Of a DNA stretch of 64,000 nucleotides, positions 41,615-53,245 are shown in pieces. This DNA comes from Candolleomyces eurysporus (lineage: Eukaryota > Basidiomycota > Agaricomycetes > Agaricales > Psathyrellaceae): the NCBI GenBank assembly GCA_027579435.1, contig JANBPK010000920.1, positions 62,001 through 126,000 on the forward strand, given 5' to 3'. The notes under the pieces are model-generated. The model searched no databases. It was not told where the DNA came from and saw only the letters and a program-made list of their open reading frames with translations. Numbering within the stretch: the stretch's first letter is position 1; each line of letters opens with the position of its first letter. Made by a program: the position numbers and the translations under genes.

Positions 41615-43245
41615 GACGCTTCGGCTGCTGAAGGAGGGAGGGGTCAAAGAGATGCTATAACGTGGCTGGCCCCAAGGAACCTAATAAAGCGTGAGCAAGA
41701 AAGGCCAAATGAATTAAACGAGACATGAATGGGAAACGGCGGAAGTGATGGCTGCTAGAGTGGGGATTGGGTTTAATCTGTCAACAATTCGAATCAAAAG
41801 CGGGATACGAGCGCACTGCAATTCCGAATCTCCGATGAACGGCGCCATATCGCAGTCTGTTCATCGACACCTAAACGGTGCTTCTCGTGAGCAGTGCCCT
41901 GGCAAGTACATTGCCTCCAAGATTCTTGGAGACGGTACAGGAGAGAGGGACCCAATCTATTTCCGCATCCGCATCAACATGTCACCTAGAAGGAGAACTA
42001 GATGTTAGAGCTCTCATGTCTTTATGTCAATGAACGAGCCTACCTCAGTGCAAGGATGTGGACGAACGAAAGAGCCGTGACGAAAGGTATCAACGGATTG
42101 ATATTCCCACGAACATCTCGGCAGGGAGCCGAAATGTTGACTTGAGGTTGACTCTCTACTCTCTACGATTCAACTTGCGTACAGCGCAACCCTCCCTAGG
42201 CGATCAGTGGGGCGAACAGGTGAAGTTATTTGGCTGGTCACACGTCCTTCTGGCGTCCTTCTGGCGCCGCGAGCCTTGCAACAAATTCAAATTGACTTGG
42301 GCCCGGGTCGTCCGCGTACGCCACCAAATTACTGTCTGACTACGTCAACACAGGCTTTGTTGAGTTGTTGAAAATAACGACATCATTTCCGCGCCTGATA
42401 TGAAAACATGGCTCACTGCCAGGCCTCGAGATGGTAGCAGTTGTCAACTCAAACTCACGATCAATACTTGCCTGACAGGTTTCAACCAGGTTGCGTCCCG
42501 CTGCATAATCCTCAGACTTTTGCCGGAATCTACACGAGAGGCCGAAAAATGAACGCGTAAAGGAGAGTACGTGAGATGCAAATTGAGACTCTGTCCCAGG
42601 AAGGATTGGCATGCGGAGTCAGAGCGGACAGCAACGAGCCATCGTAATCCCGCCCAGATCCGACATCCTCGACTTCGAAGAATCCGTTCAGATGACAGAA
42701 AGTGCTGGAATTGTGTATAAAACTCTAATCAAACTATATCTGTATTCAACAAACATTTCAGGAATCGCATATGTACTCCTCGAGTCGCCTTCTTTATGTG
42801 ACGTATCGCCCTTTGCATGGGTTCGCGATGCCGAGCGGCCTGGTCTCGCGAGGTCGGCTCTTTCCCCTTAGTAAAGCCTTCATAGAGCTTGAATTGAAAG
42901 ATCTCGCCATTGGCCAATATTTTGACGAATGCGATTATTACACATCGATTTTCAAACAGCACAGGCGAAGGGATATGTCAGACGGAGTCCATTTGGCAAC
43001 CCGACAATCGGTCTGGCATTCGATCGACAGACGAGAAAGCATAGAGTACGCTCCAAACTAGAGCAAATTGTGGCGCATTGCTCAGCACACGAACCTCAGA
43101 ATCACGACTCAAAGGCGAATTCTTACATCGCACCCGCCGCTCTCGTAATTCCGATGACGCGCCTTACTAAGGCAGGGCGGCTGAAGTGCGCATCATTGCG
43201 CACGTCGGTGTTCGTGTGCAATGGTGGTAGTGTTGGATACAGAGG
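41615..43245. other. No gene recognised
   Basis: About 1.6 kb with only short open frames on either strand and no domain or RNA gene. The 3' end is the promoter of the reductase at 43342. Confidence 0.5.
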
Positions 43246-43253
43246 TATATAAA
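43246..43253 (+). promoter_or_regulatory. TATA box of the EasG-like gene
   Basis: TATATAAA, 89 bp upstream of the ATG at 43342. Confidence 0.6.
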
Positions 43254-43341
43254 CAGCGATAATCCAGCCACTCATCCACATCTTATCCACTCAAATCTCA
43301 GCCCTTTCATCAATAACTGCCACTCCCAATAGTTCATCATC

Positions 43342-44307
43342 ATGAGCACTCTCCTCACCGGCGGAACAAGCCAAATTGGCCTGGCACTCGCTAAGCGTCT
43401 TAGAGCCACGGGGAAAGACGTGATCTTCGGTACTCGAACTCCTAGCAAAGTTCCTTCGGAGTACAAGCATGTCCTCCTCGACTGGGCGGACCCATCGACA
43501 TTCGAGAAACCCTTCAATTGCACCGAGTACCAAATCGACAACATCTATATCTTAGCTNCCCCCCATCACTCTCAATGCACTCGAGATCACGAAGCCTTTC
43601 ATCGACCTGGCGATTGGGAAAGGGGTCAAGAGATTTGTACTCTTGAGCGCGACGATCATTGAGAAGGGGAGTCCGATGGCTGGAGAGATCCATGAATACC
43701 TAGACTCCAAGCCGGATATCGATTATTTTGTGCTGCGGCCTACGTGGTTCATTGGTATGTGCCTTCTATCTGATTAGAATTTGAACTCAGCTTTTTCTGA
43801 CTGTGCCACCATAGAGAATCTCTTCACCGCACAAGCATACTCTATCCGGGGGCAAGGAGAAATCGTCACGGTCGTTCCCAAAGGGCGCATTCCCTTCGTC
43901 TCTGTAGAAGACATAGCGCAAGCCGCGTTCGAGTATATCACTCAAGGCTCTAGCACGAAGGACAAGCTCATCATCGGACCCGAGGTTCTCACTTACAATG
44001 AGGTACGCACGGCGACACCCTTGTTCCCGTTGAACTGCAACACTGACACGCTGTCACTCAGGTTGCTCAAATCCTAAGCGAAGTCATCGGAAAACCAATT
44101 ACCCACAGAGTCATTTCCGAAGAGGAACAGGAGGCACGGTACACGTCTTTCGGTATGCCACCAGAGTACGCCGGGTTCCTTGTCGCAGAGGAAGCCAAGA
44201 CAGATAACGACACCGAGGCTTCGCTTGTCGCCAACGAGAACAAGTTCGTTGGGAAGTTCAGCGTAAGAGATGTGCTGGAGCAGAATAAGGCGTTTTGGTC
44301 CTCGTAG
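43342..44307 (+). CDS. NmrA-like NAD(P)-binding reductase, EasG/FgaFS-like
   Basis: Three exons, with introns starting after 43755 (attg|gtatgtg) and after 44001 (gag|gtacgca). The Rossmann motif GGTSQIGLALAKRL is at residues about 6-19, then RTPSKVP, DNIYILAPP, KGVKRFVLLSATIIEKGSP, DYFVLRPTWFIENLF, PFVSVEDIAQAAFEYI, LIIGPEVLTYNEVAQILSEV and GMPPEYAGFLV. The order and motifs match the ergot-alkaloid reductase family (festuclavine dehydrogenase/EasG-like, a branch of atypical SDRs), which reduces imine-type substrates with NAD(P)H. No prenyltransferase or other ergot-pathway gene is nearby, so the substrate here is unknown. The N at 43558 sits beside six Cs; deleting it restores the frame APPITLNALEITKPF, so the frameshift is an assembly artefact. 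Confidence 0.85.
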
Positions 44308-44769
44308 TTTACCGTAAAATTTTTGTCGTTACGTTGTGCTGGTAAGATCTAGAACAGCCAGTTTTGTAGGATAGAGTACGGAGCGAAAAAGGTAATTAAT
44401 AAACCACGCGACCATTAACCTACACACCGTATCGCATGCTCTTCGTCCGCCATGGGCTCTTGCGACAGGACTTTGACTTGAAGTGTCAAAAATGGCACTA
44501 AGCAGAAAGGAGGCACTGGTAAGCGGCCGGGCGGAGGTCAATTTTCATTGTCCTGTGTGGCCGTTCACTCCAACAGAGAATCGCTTATGGCCCGGATCAA
44601 GAAATTGGTCAATGCCCCACTCCATTGTGCCACCCTGAGCACCAAAGCGACCAACAATGAATAGGCAGGCAACGTGTTTATTGTTGACCGCATCCATAGT
44701 TGACCATCAAAGCCACAAACGATCGTTATTTAATGACTGGCCACAACGAAGACCTTACCGCCACCTCTA
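44308..44769. other. Intergenic between reductase and F-box gene
   Basis: No gene. Only short frames; the second half is the F-box promoter, without a clear TATA box. Confidence 0.5.
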
Positions 44770-46065
44770 ATGATGAATCCGCCGACCAGTCTCACTCGCA
44801 CTGAGCTTGAAGCTAACTTTCGTTGTGCGCTGCCATCTGACGTCCTTCAGCATATTTTCTCGGCGGTTCTCGGCAGCTTCAAAAACTCGCCTCAGTCTGT
44901 CAAGCGGGCAGCTCTTATTTCTCTATGTCTAGTATGCTTCTCCTGGAACCAAGCGGCACTGAATGACGCTCGTCTGTGGGCAAGGGTCGTCGATCCCAGC
45001 GATGAATTTCCACAACGGTTTGAGAAACACCTCGCCCGATCTAAGGAAGCCCCACTAGAAATTTCGAGTGTTGTCGTCTGTCCACGAACCCGACCTTACC
45101 CCGATCCCTTCAAAACTCCTCATTGGGAAGCCGTGCTTTGTGAAAGTCCTCGTCTGAAGAATCTGCACCTCACTATGCCAGCCAAGCTGGCAAATAGCGG
45201 ATTCTTCCAGAGGCTAATCATGGCACCTGCCAGCTCACTCGAGCATCTCACCCTGGCCTTTAATGGTCGCACAGAGCTGGCCGTCCCAATTACCGCTCCC
45301 AGACACTTGTTCCTCTTTATGGGACAGGCCACTCGGTTGCATTCTCTGACTCTTGCGAACTGCATCTTCCCTCCCCGGTTGATCCCTTTCGAGAATCTGG
45401 AGTTCCTCAGGCTCAAGTACACTCTATTGGGACTTCGACTTCAAGACCACATTAAGGGCTGGTGGGACCTATGCTGCTCGGGGCAAATGAAGAACCTCAA
45501 GAACCTATATTTTGAGGGTGTTTCCTTTTTCTCGGTCATCCCGCACGGCCGGTGTGCTGCTAATGATGAAGGAGCGATGCCTCCAAATCTGAAGAAGATT
45601 TATTTGGAGGGAGATATAGACGCATGCGTTTGGCTTCTCGATCGCGACGGACTCGAGCTTCCTCCATCCTGCAACCTCGATCTCTCACTCGAAACGACAG
45701 AAAACCATTCACTGTACCCCCTCGTTGAGCTGGACGCGGTTCGCGACCCAGGAAGAGTCCTGAGCTCGATTATGACTAGGATTCTGGAGAAGGATTCGTC
45801 CCATCCGTGCGCCAAACTGACCGTGGATGGCATGAAGTTTGTTCATCGTTCCAAGGTTCGCCGCATCACTATCAGCTTCGCTGATAAAGTTGGATTCTCC
45901 ACGTTCTTGACCAGTCTTTTGGCGGGCACCTCCGAAACTGTGGCAGCAAAGCTCAAGCTAACCGCCTCTACTCGCTGCACAGAACAAACCCGGAAGATCA
46001 TCCAAAGTTTCGCCCGCCCCGGCGGCTCTAACGACCTTTTCGGCAAGCCGGATAGTTTGAAATAA
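44770..46065 (+). CDS. F-box/LRR-like protein (431 aa)
   Basis: Intronless. The F-box-like segment is at residues about 18-75 (ALPSDVLQHIFSAVLG..ISLCLVCFSWNQAALNDARLWARVVD). LRR-like strands follow (SPRLKNLHLTMPAKL, SSLEHLTLAFNG, TRLHSLTLANCIFPP, ENLEFLRLKYTLL, KNLKNLYFEGVSFF), then PPNLKKIYLEGDIDACVWLL and LPPSCNLDLSL. These last two correspond to PPNLTSMFLGGDLASLAMLL and VPPSCSVSLVS in the 18891-20588 protein and to PPHLKKLELDG and LPESC in the gene at the window start, so the three are paralogs. The role is presumed substrate recognition in an SCF ubiquitin ligase. It is shorter than the 18891 copy because it lacks the Glu-rich tail. Confidence 0.82.
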   Translation: MMNPPTSLTRTELEANFRCALPSDVLQHIFSAVLGSFKNSPQSVKRAALISLCLVCFSWNQAALNDARLWARVVDPSDEFPQRFEKHLARSKEAPLEISSVVVCPRTRPYPDPFKTPHWEAVLCESPRLKNLHLTMPAKLANSGFFQRLIMAPASSLEHLTLAFNGRTELAVPITAPRHLFLFMGQATRLHSLTLANCIFPPRLIPFENLEFLRLKYTLLGLRLQDHIKGWWDLCCSGQMKNLKNLYFEGVSFFSVIPHGRCAANDEGAMPPNLKKIYLEGDIDACVWLLDRDGLELPPSCNLDLSLETTENHSLYPLVELDAVRDPGRVLSSIMTRILEKDSSHPCAKLTVDGMKFVHRSKVRRITISFADKVGFSTFLTSLLAGTSETVAAKLKLTASTRCTEQTRKIIQSFARPGGSNDLFGKPDSLK

Positions 46066-47169
46066 CTAATACATCTCTACCAATTCTCTTTGTATCATCT
46101 AGCGTATTGCAATATTACCCCAATACCGAAATGATAGCATCTCGCTAAAATAACAGGGGTTGGCAGTCTCTTACGAGTGTTGTGGCACCCGCTATTGCGC
46201 TTTGTAAACCCACTGCATTAAACGTCTACGGAGATCGTGAGCTCCAGCGAAGAACATTGCAATGAGGAAGTGAGAAAGCAAAAGGCTGATTGCCGGAGTA
46301 TTAAGCGCGTGCAAGGATCTCCTGGAATCCACCCCTTGGATAACCCAGGGAATACCCTCGGAAACCCGGCAAAAATGCCCGGATACGCAGGGGGATCTTC
46401 CTGGAATAGCCGCGGGATGGACCCATGAGATTCCTCCGGTCTGGAATTCCCTCATGGGGAATTGCTGGGAGGTGAACGACGAAGGTTGCCTCTTCCTAAG
46501 TTATCTTCTTCGATGGAGCGTACATCTATCTCGAGGCCTCTATCCATCGCAAACGGAGAAAGTCGAGCGTCAGACGCATCAGGGATCTCCAACGGAATCC
46601 AGCTCAATAAAAGCATCTTGCGGCATAGCTACCCACCTACCTTAAGAAAACTGACCTCGCCTGCGCAATTATGCTTCATTTAGGCTAGATGTGGTGTGAT
46701 GCGAAGAACTTTACTTGACNTTTTTTATTGCTCCCTGCTGGCGGCGCCCCTGGGGCAGTGCTTGTGCACCACAAGATGACTCAGAGATTCTTCTGCTTCC
46801 CAGCCTGCGAGTCGTTGCGGAGACGACATCGCAGCTCATGAAGAAGCTAGTGAACGTTGCTGTGACCCAACCTACCTGCTCTCTCTCGAGCCTGTAGGTG
46901 CGCTCTTCGATGGAGATCTAGAAATATCAGACATGGATACTACGGCGTCCATTTTCTAAAGGTTGTAACGGCAAGAACCAGGTTTGATGTGATGATCAGA
47001 CCCTCTCGACGGCAGATCGCTGATGGGAAGCGCTGAACTTTGACCAACCGTTGATCGGCGAAGTTGGAACGATGTATTTGCGGAGTAGAGCTTGCGTATA
47101 AAGTAGCTCAAGCGATAGGAAGCATTTACGGCACTCCACTCTTTCTAGAGAAGACTCGGAAAATCAGTC
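46066..47169. other. No gene recognised
   Basis: Contains an imperfect inverted repeat around 46420-46457 (CCCATGAGATTCC .. GGAATTCCCTCATGGG) and an N at 46720 next to a T run. No coding signature was found. Confidence 0.5.
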
Positions 47170-48995
47170 ATGGATGCTGAGCTCGCAGAAGAGGTTTCAT
47201 TGTGGACAGTTCAAGAGGTGCGCCTGGACCCTTATTTTTCTTGTGAATGGTGCTGATGCTCATGCCGGTAGTACATATACTGTACGTTTCCCTGGCACAT
47301 ATGTGTTGCTTTCTAGTATCGGTCATTGACGAGATAGGTCTTCATGGCAGTGAGCTGCTATGTGGGATTCGTAAGCTAATCGTACTTATCACCTGCGACT
47401 CCGCCCTAACGTTCATGTGCTGTGGAAGATATACCACTGCATTATTACCATCGATCAAGAGGTACGCCATCAACTCGGGCGTTTGGCTCTTATGTCGCTC
47501 CACACTAATGTCGTGACACATGGACGTGCTCAGGTCTCAAAGATTTGGTCCCAGAGATGGAAAATGGGAAAGATCCTGTTCTTGACTACAAAATATGCAA
47601 CTCTGATTCATATCCTATTCAACCTCCTGGGTGAGTCTCGTCGTTTTTAACCATCTTCTCCACCTGATTGGGGCACTGACCTTTTGACAATACAGGAAAC
47701 TGGAGGTTGCACTTTACTATATCGACGAGGGTGAGCAGATGTATTCCCCAGAAGAACTGTTTCCACTGATTGATAGGACGACCTTCGACGGTAGGCTTGC
47801 TTTGCATTCCAAGTAATCAAGGATGGTTTGGACGCTCTATTAGTATTTACTCAACGACTCCTCAAACTCACGCTCTTTACCTTTCATTCTAGCCATGATC
47901 CGAATCTCGCCTGATTCGGCGGAGGGTAGGTACTTCGACACCATTTGTGAGGCTACTATTTATCCAAGGCCATCTAGCTACCCTTTGGGTGTGTCTATAT
48001 GCCCTCCTTGGCGCCAAAACAAAGTATTTCGTCGTACTGGTGGGAACATACATGGTGCGTCGATTCCCACTCGCGGTAATCTGGCTGAGGCTGAGCTGCG
48101 TGTAAGGATAGGTTTTGACAATCCCAAATTACCTCACATTGATCATGAACAGTATCGTCTACGCCGGTGAGAAATAGACTTTGATCGAGATATGGATGCA
48201 AGTCGAGCTCACCATTGGCATGCGTCTCAACTTAGGGAAAGCACGACCCGCTTCTGCATTTGACCAGGCTCTTGGATACGCGTGTTATCTCTTCCCAAGT
48301 CCAAAGTACCGGTTTTCGAGGTGGTTCACCCTAGCAAGAACCATGAGTGAGTATCGAGCTTTCCATGCATTCTACAAAATGAAGTCTCTGACATTTCACG
48401 AAACTCATCACGTCTTTTCTTCCAGTCTCTGCATTCCTTGTCGTTTTCACCCTCGTGTTCCGTTACAGGCGACAGAAAGGCTCTTTGATCAAGGTTATAC
48501 GACGCGACGGAGGGGTTTATTACCTTTCTAACCTCGGTGAGCGCTTCGTTCCTATTCCTACAAGCTCCACAAGACAACGTCTAAGTGAGTCACCGACCGA
48601 CAGCTGTCCGACTTGCCACCTCAATTCAAGATGTACCAGGATTCCCTGTACGTTGACTCACTAGTCCGTATTCACCCTTTCTGATGCACCTGACCCTTGT
48701 AATAGGTACGGGATCCCTATTACACCACCAACGCGTAAGTACCGTAAAGCTCCATTTCGACGACGTCTGAGCGTGCCCCGGTAGTCTCCTTCTCCTGGTT
48801 GTTCCCATCTTCGCAAATAGCCTCCTTCTCAACCTCAAGAAATTGGACGATACAGGGCCTACGCGTAGAGTCATATCTACCATCCTCTTCGAAAAGGATG
48901 GGCGAGATGGAAGTAGCACCTGGGACACAGAAGCTGGGGCAACTCAAAGCACGGAAGACACCGCGGTGGAAAGGAGGAACTCTATTGAAGTTTAG
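47170..48995 (+). CDS. DUF6533-type seven-transmembrane protein
   Basis: Many short exons from ATG 47170 (MDAELAEEVSLWTVQE). The diagnostic N-terminal DUF6533 segment is IYHCIITIDQE, joined across an intron to VSKIWSQRWKMGKILFLTTK and YATLIHILFNLL. Later exons give TLWVCLYALLGAKTKYFVVL (a helix with the LYAL motif) and SAFLVVFTLVFRYRRQKGSL, IKVIRRDGGVYYLSNL, which is the family's 'LLxxLYRDGxxYY' segment. The cytosolic tail runs VVPIFANSLLLNLKKLDDTG through TRRVISTILFEKDGRDGSST to the TAG at 48993-48995. I could not fix every splice junction, particularly those of exons 1-2 and the middle helices. These proteins are expanded in Agaricomycetes and uncharacterised; receptor-like roles are only supposed. 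Confidence 0.72.
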
Positions 48996-50456
48996 GGGTC
49001 CGTATTATAGTCACGTAAATTGCGCAGTGGGCAAAATGAATGCCAAGTGTATGATTAATATATATTCTAATTTCTTGCTCTAGACAAGTAGATTCAGCAC
49101 CGCGACGCCACATCCCGAGGCCATACGCCAGTAAAAACGATGCAAGCACACCGCTGGTATGGAAAAATCGCCGATATGGCGAGGACCGTCTATTGAGGAG
49201 AGAAAAACTGGGTGAACGGTTGGTAAGCGTTAAACTTGAGTCAATGAAATCGACGGCCATGCTCATCGTGGGATTCGCCGGGGCCCACCAGACCTCCCAC
49301 TGGAAGTCAATCTAACCTCTGGTTTAAATTAGCACTCACTTACCTTCGACAGAAGCACTGGCGGAGTCAGGATGAGCTTTAACAGGGACCAATGGTAGAC
49401 ATTTTATGCGAGGCGTTGAGATCGAAACCGCTAAGTTTGTCACGGTCGCCATGAACGACTCAGATAATCACTACAACAGACTTTCGGAGGTCTGGAGCCT
49501 ACGGCGACTCGAGGGCCAATCTTACCAGAGAGAGATGATAATTCGCTCGAAGGATCAAACGAAAGTCGCAGGACTCACTCAACAAGGATAAACCTACAAT
49601 AAATGTCGAATTTCAGGGCAAAAGGTCCAGAGACGTCTCAATACCAATCAATCCCATTTTGGATGTTTAGAGGCCAAGGATAAACCTCTTTAGTCCACGG
49701 CCGAGTTGCTCATCAACCAGTAGATAGACAGACAGACAGGAGATAGGTAAGCGGGATGACGTTGCAAGGCGTTTCGAAAGCCGCGGTTGCAACGAGGCCC
49801 GCAGATTTCGTTCAACTATTCATATTTATACAAAATACAAATGAATTAGGTGTAATCGACCATGCACTCAGTTGAATATGAAGAGAAAGAGTGAGATGCG
49901 TTTATCAACTACAGAGTAGCTGAACGCGCCTTGTTGAGATGAAAGTTGCAGAGGTGGCGGACTGGAATGGCCGCATTCTCTACACCACCCAAGGAGTTTG
50001 GGCGGCTATTTGAATTTTTCAACTGTGTTTTCGGCCCCGAAGGATTCGAGTCTCTTCTCATCAGTTTCACGTCTCACAAAATCAAATAATTAGCTGTCCC
50101 GAGGGTAAGTCTTAACGTCTACGGAATGCTTATAGTCCCTGTACATTGGACCTTTTGAAGTTGACGATACCTTTGAAAGACGTCCTTGTCATACAATTCC
50201 TAGGCAGCACAAGGCACCTCACTTTGAATGAGTCTATAGCCACACTTCTGCCAACCTAAGAGAACCTGGAGTAGCGGGCTAAACCCGCGCTAGGATCACT
50301 ATACCTTTGCCCCTTCCAGCGGCGAGTGGTATCCCCGGACCTCGGCTTTTCGGCATCTAATTCTCCTACGTCAGGATCAAAGCACCCCCTCAGTTTCCTT
50401 CATTCACCACCATCATCTAAAGCCTGCCTCTAATCCAACGACTTTCAAATTAATTC
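48996..50456. other. No gene recognised
   Basis: A minus-strand frame ending at 49266 has one hydrophobic stretch (FHTSGVLASFLLAYGLGMW) but overlaps the 3' end of the DUF6533 gene and lacks continuation. The rest holds short frames only. Confidence 0.45.
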
Positions 50457-50830
50457 ATGGATTACGCATCCTCAATTGACACGCTCCCGCCAATGGTGAT
50501 TATTGAACATGACCTCACGCCAGAGTACGACGGTCGACTCTTTATCCTGGTACTGATGCTCAGTACTACGCAGGTTTGACTTTTCTCCACGAGGCAAAGT
50601 ACCTTTAGTCCGAGAAGGGCTGAAAATGTGCTCGATATATTCTTTTTTGGCAGCGCATAGTCTACGGTAAGCACCTACGAGTCACCACTCGCATGGCTTC
50701 AAAGCGACCAGCTCCGAGCACTCTCCCTCGGCTCTCCGACTCTGTTTCTGCGTACTCCTCGAGCGCAGATTCCATACACGGAGTGTCTATGAATCTCCTG
50801 TTTCCATTGAAAATGCGCCTATCAGGCTAG
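50457..50830 (+). CDS. Possible 97-aa protein of unknown function, 2 exons
   Basis: Exons 50457-50573 (39 codons) and 50654-50830 (59 codons including TAG) join in phase across an 80-nt GT..CAG intron. The first exon encodes MDYASSIDTLPPMVIIEHDL and a short hydrophobic stretch (RLFILVLMLSTTQ). The second is basic and Ser-rich (KHLRVTTRMASKRPAPSTLP, then RLSDSVSAYSSSADSIHG) and ends MNLLFPLKMRLSG. I recognise no domain. It lies only 98 bp upstream of the chitin deacetylase start, so it might instead belong to that gene's leader. The evidence is frame and splice consistency only. Confidence 0.4.
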
Positions 50831-50928
50831 ATTGCAACTGGAGATCGAAGTCATCTCATATAAAGCTCGCCTGTGCGTGGAGTTTCCTCCGACTTAACCT
50901 CCTCTTGCTTGTTTCCTGGATCGAAACA

Positions 50929-52500
50929 ATGCTTGCCCAAAGCTTCTGTTCCTTGCTCTTGGCCCTAGGGCTCAGCGAATTTGTCCCGTTTGGGCTGTCG
51001 ACACCGGCTGTCCTCTCTTCTCCTGCAGGCCAGGTCTCAAGTGCTGGCACGAATTCCGAAGGCTCATCGTCGTCCTCCCTAATGCAAGACAGGGACAATA
51101 ATAATGGGCCGGCGGGGTCTGGTGGTGGAGGGTTCTCGGTAATCACTCGGTGTACGGTGTCTGGGACGGCTGCTTTGACTTTCGTACGCTATCAGATTCT
51201 CCTTTCTTCTTTTTCAATCGTGCTGAGTGACCTCTGTCTTTATGGCTCTAGGACGATGGGCCCTGGATATATGCGTACGTCTTCGTCATATTCTCCTTCC
51301 TCCTTCTCCTATCCATGGTACCCCGAGGTTGACTGACTGGGGTTATACTTCCAGGAATGACATCGTCGGGATATTGAAAACCGCCAATGCTACGGGAACC
51401 TTTTTCTACAGTGGGCACTCACGTTCTCCTAACTTCGAATCCGTTTGACTCATTCCCTCCATTCGCCGTGTTCGTCCTTCGTAGATGGGAACAACTGTAT
51501 GATATCGCCTTCTTCGTCCCACTGACTGGTCCATTTACATTCCTTGTATGTAGACGGATGCATCTATTCTCCCGATTCCGTGGAAAGGGCAAAGCTCGCC
51601 TTCAACAGTGGCCACCAAATCGCTTCTCATACTTGGTCGCATGCCGATCTAGCCACGCTCTCCTGGGATCAAAGTGCGTCGTAGTGTCATCTCACAGAAT
51701 TCATCTCCCGTTCGACTAACAGTCACATGCTCGCTCGCAGTAAACGACGAAATGTGGAAAATCGATGGTGAGTGTTCATATTTTACTCTTTTCTTTGCTC
51801 ACGGTCAATGCCCTAGACGCTCTGAGCAAGATACTCGGCATAACTCCTGCTTTCATACGACCTCGTACGTCCAATCCTTCATAGAATTTCGGCGACTGAC
51901 TCCCTCTCAGCGTATGGAAGCTACAACGATCTCGCCCTGCAAGCGGCAGCCTTCCGGGGGCAGACTGTTGTAACCTGGGATTTTGAGTAAGCCTATGCTT
52001 GACTTTTGCTATCGGAAGCTACGAGCAGAGACCAGTCTACTTACACTGTTTTTGATGTTCCTGGTAGCTCTCAAGATTCCGCAGGGGCATCGGCCGACAC
52101 GTCAAAAGGACTCTATTCCCAAGTCGTCGAGAAGCATCCGGACACAATTTTGTCTCTGAACCACGAAACGTCTGGTGAGTTGTCCATCAACCGCTTGGAG
52201 TTTCGCTCCACGCTAACACTCGGATGGTGCCTTTAGATACTACAGTGTACGTCCTCTTACCCGGTCGCTTGTAGCATCTCCGTTCCTCAAGTAACGCGAT
52301 TTCAGTCATCAGGTCCTCGCGTTCGCCATTCAGAAGCTGCAGTCTGCTGGATACAAGCTTGTCAGCGTAGCGGATTGTCTCGGACAGGCTCCCTATCTCA
52401 ATACCCAGCCTCCCGGGGAGAGAGATGTACGTACCGGAGTCCTTTTATCTCCATACCTCAACCTGAAGGTGCCTTTTTCCAGGCAAGCTGGGCGTGTTAA
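50929..52500 (+). CDS. Chitin deacetylase (polysaccharide deacetylase, CE4), secreted
   Basis: About ten exons with 45-75-nt introns. The protein starts with a signal peptide (MLAQSFCSLLLALGLSEFVP) and a Ser/Gly-rich stretch, then carries the CE4 NodB domain with all five motifs. Motif 1 is GTAALTFDDGPW (metal-binding Asp pair). Motif 2 is SGHQIASHTWSHADL (HTWSH, both His). Motif 3 is FIRPPYGSYND. Motif 4 is VTWDFDSQDSAG, and motif 5 is DTILSLNHET (catalytic His). The FFYNGNNYGCIYSPDS segment and the Cys-containing end GERDASWAC are typical of fungal chitin deacetylases. It removes acetyl groups from chitin with a Zn or similar metal at the cell wall. The splices at 51410 and 51494 were chosen because they restore NGNNYGCIY. 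The gene appears intact. Confidence 0.92.
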
Positions 52501-53245
52501 CAGGGTTCAAGAACCCGACTCGGGGTTTAATCTTGTGATTACACGTCCCGCCTTTCCAGAAACATCATTATAAGTTTTACGTCGGACATGGACCGACACT
52601 CCGTTCTTTCTCCCATTCATGTAAATCATCATCTTCAATACGAAGTAGTGTGACCTGAGAGCGGGTCTCAAGTTCTACCTAAAGCTTCCAGTGGTTCTCA
52701 TTGCTACCGAAGCGCGCGTCATATGTCCTAAAAAGAGGAATTGAATAAACATGTTCCCAGAAGCGATTTCTCCCCTGAAACTCGAGAATTACTCTAAATT
52801 TCCGTTGAAAAGACTCAGAGCGAGGATGATTGTAACCGTTGCTTGCAAGACGTCGAACCCCAGCTTTCGCGCGGACGCGTACGGCATTGAAAGGATACCA
52901 ATCAGCTAGGCGATTGTTGATCGATTGATGGGCGACCCAAAACAAACACCGTTGCACAGCAACGCACGCGTCTGTCGCGACCCTTCTTTTCTTTCCGTCA
53001 TCCTGTCATCCCTTCAAAGCTTCACGAATCACAAAACCCTTCGTGCTTCGTTTTCCTTCCTTTTTTCCTACCAACGAACGACAAACCATGAACTAGACGA
53101 CTTCAAGATATTTTCTGTTTGTATATTACGCCAGCACGCTTTGCTTCAACGCAATTGAAACCTCCCTCTACCTACGGACGAACGAACATCGTTGACGGCC
53201 ACCACTGCTATTCCTTGGAAAATCATTCCATATGTCTACCACAAT
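52501..53245. other. No gene recognised
   Basis: A minus-strand frame at 52679-52957 has no family match. The region is 3' flank of the deacetylase and 5' flank of the hydrolase. Confidence 0.5.

Noticed and set aside
46420..46457. Imperfect inverted repeat CCCATGAGATTCC / GGAATTCCCTCATGGG as a possible terminator or TIR
   Set aside because: Arms need a gap to align, no target duplication flanks it, and no gene ends nearby.
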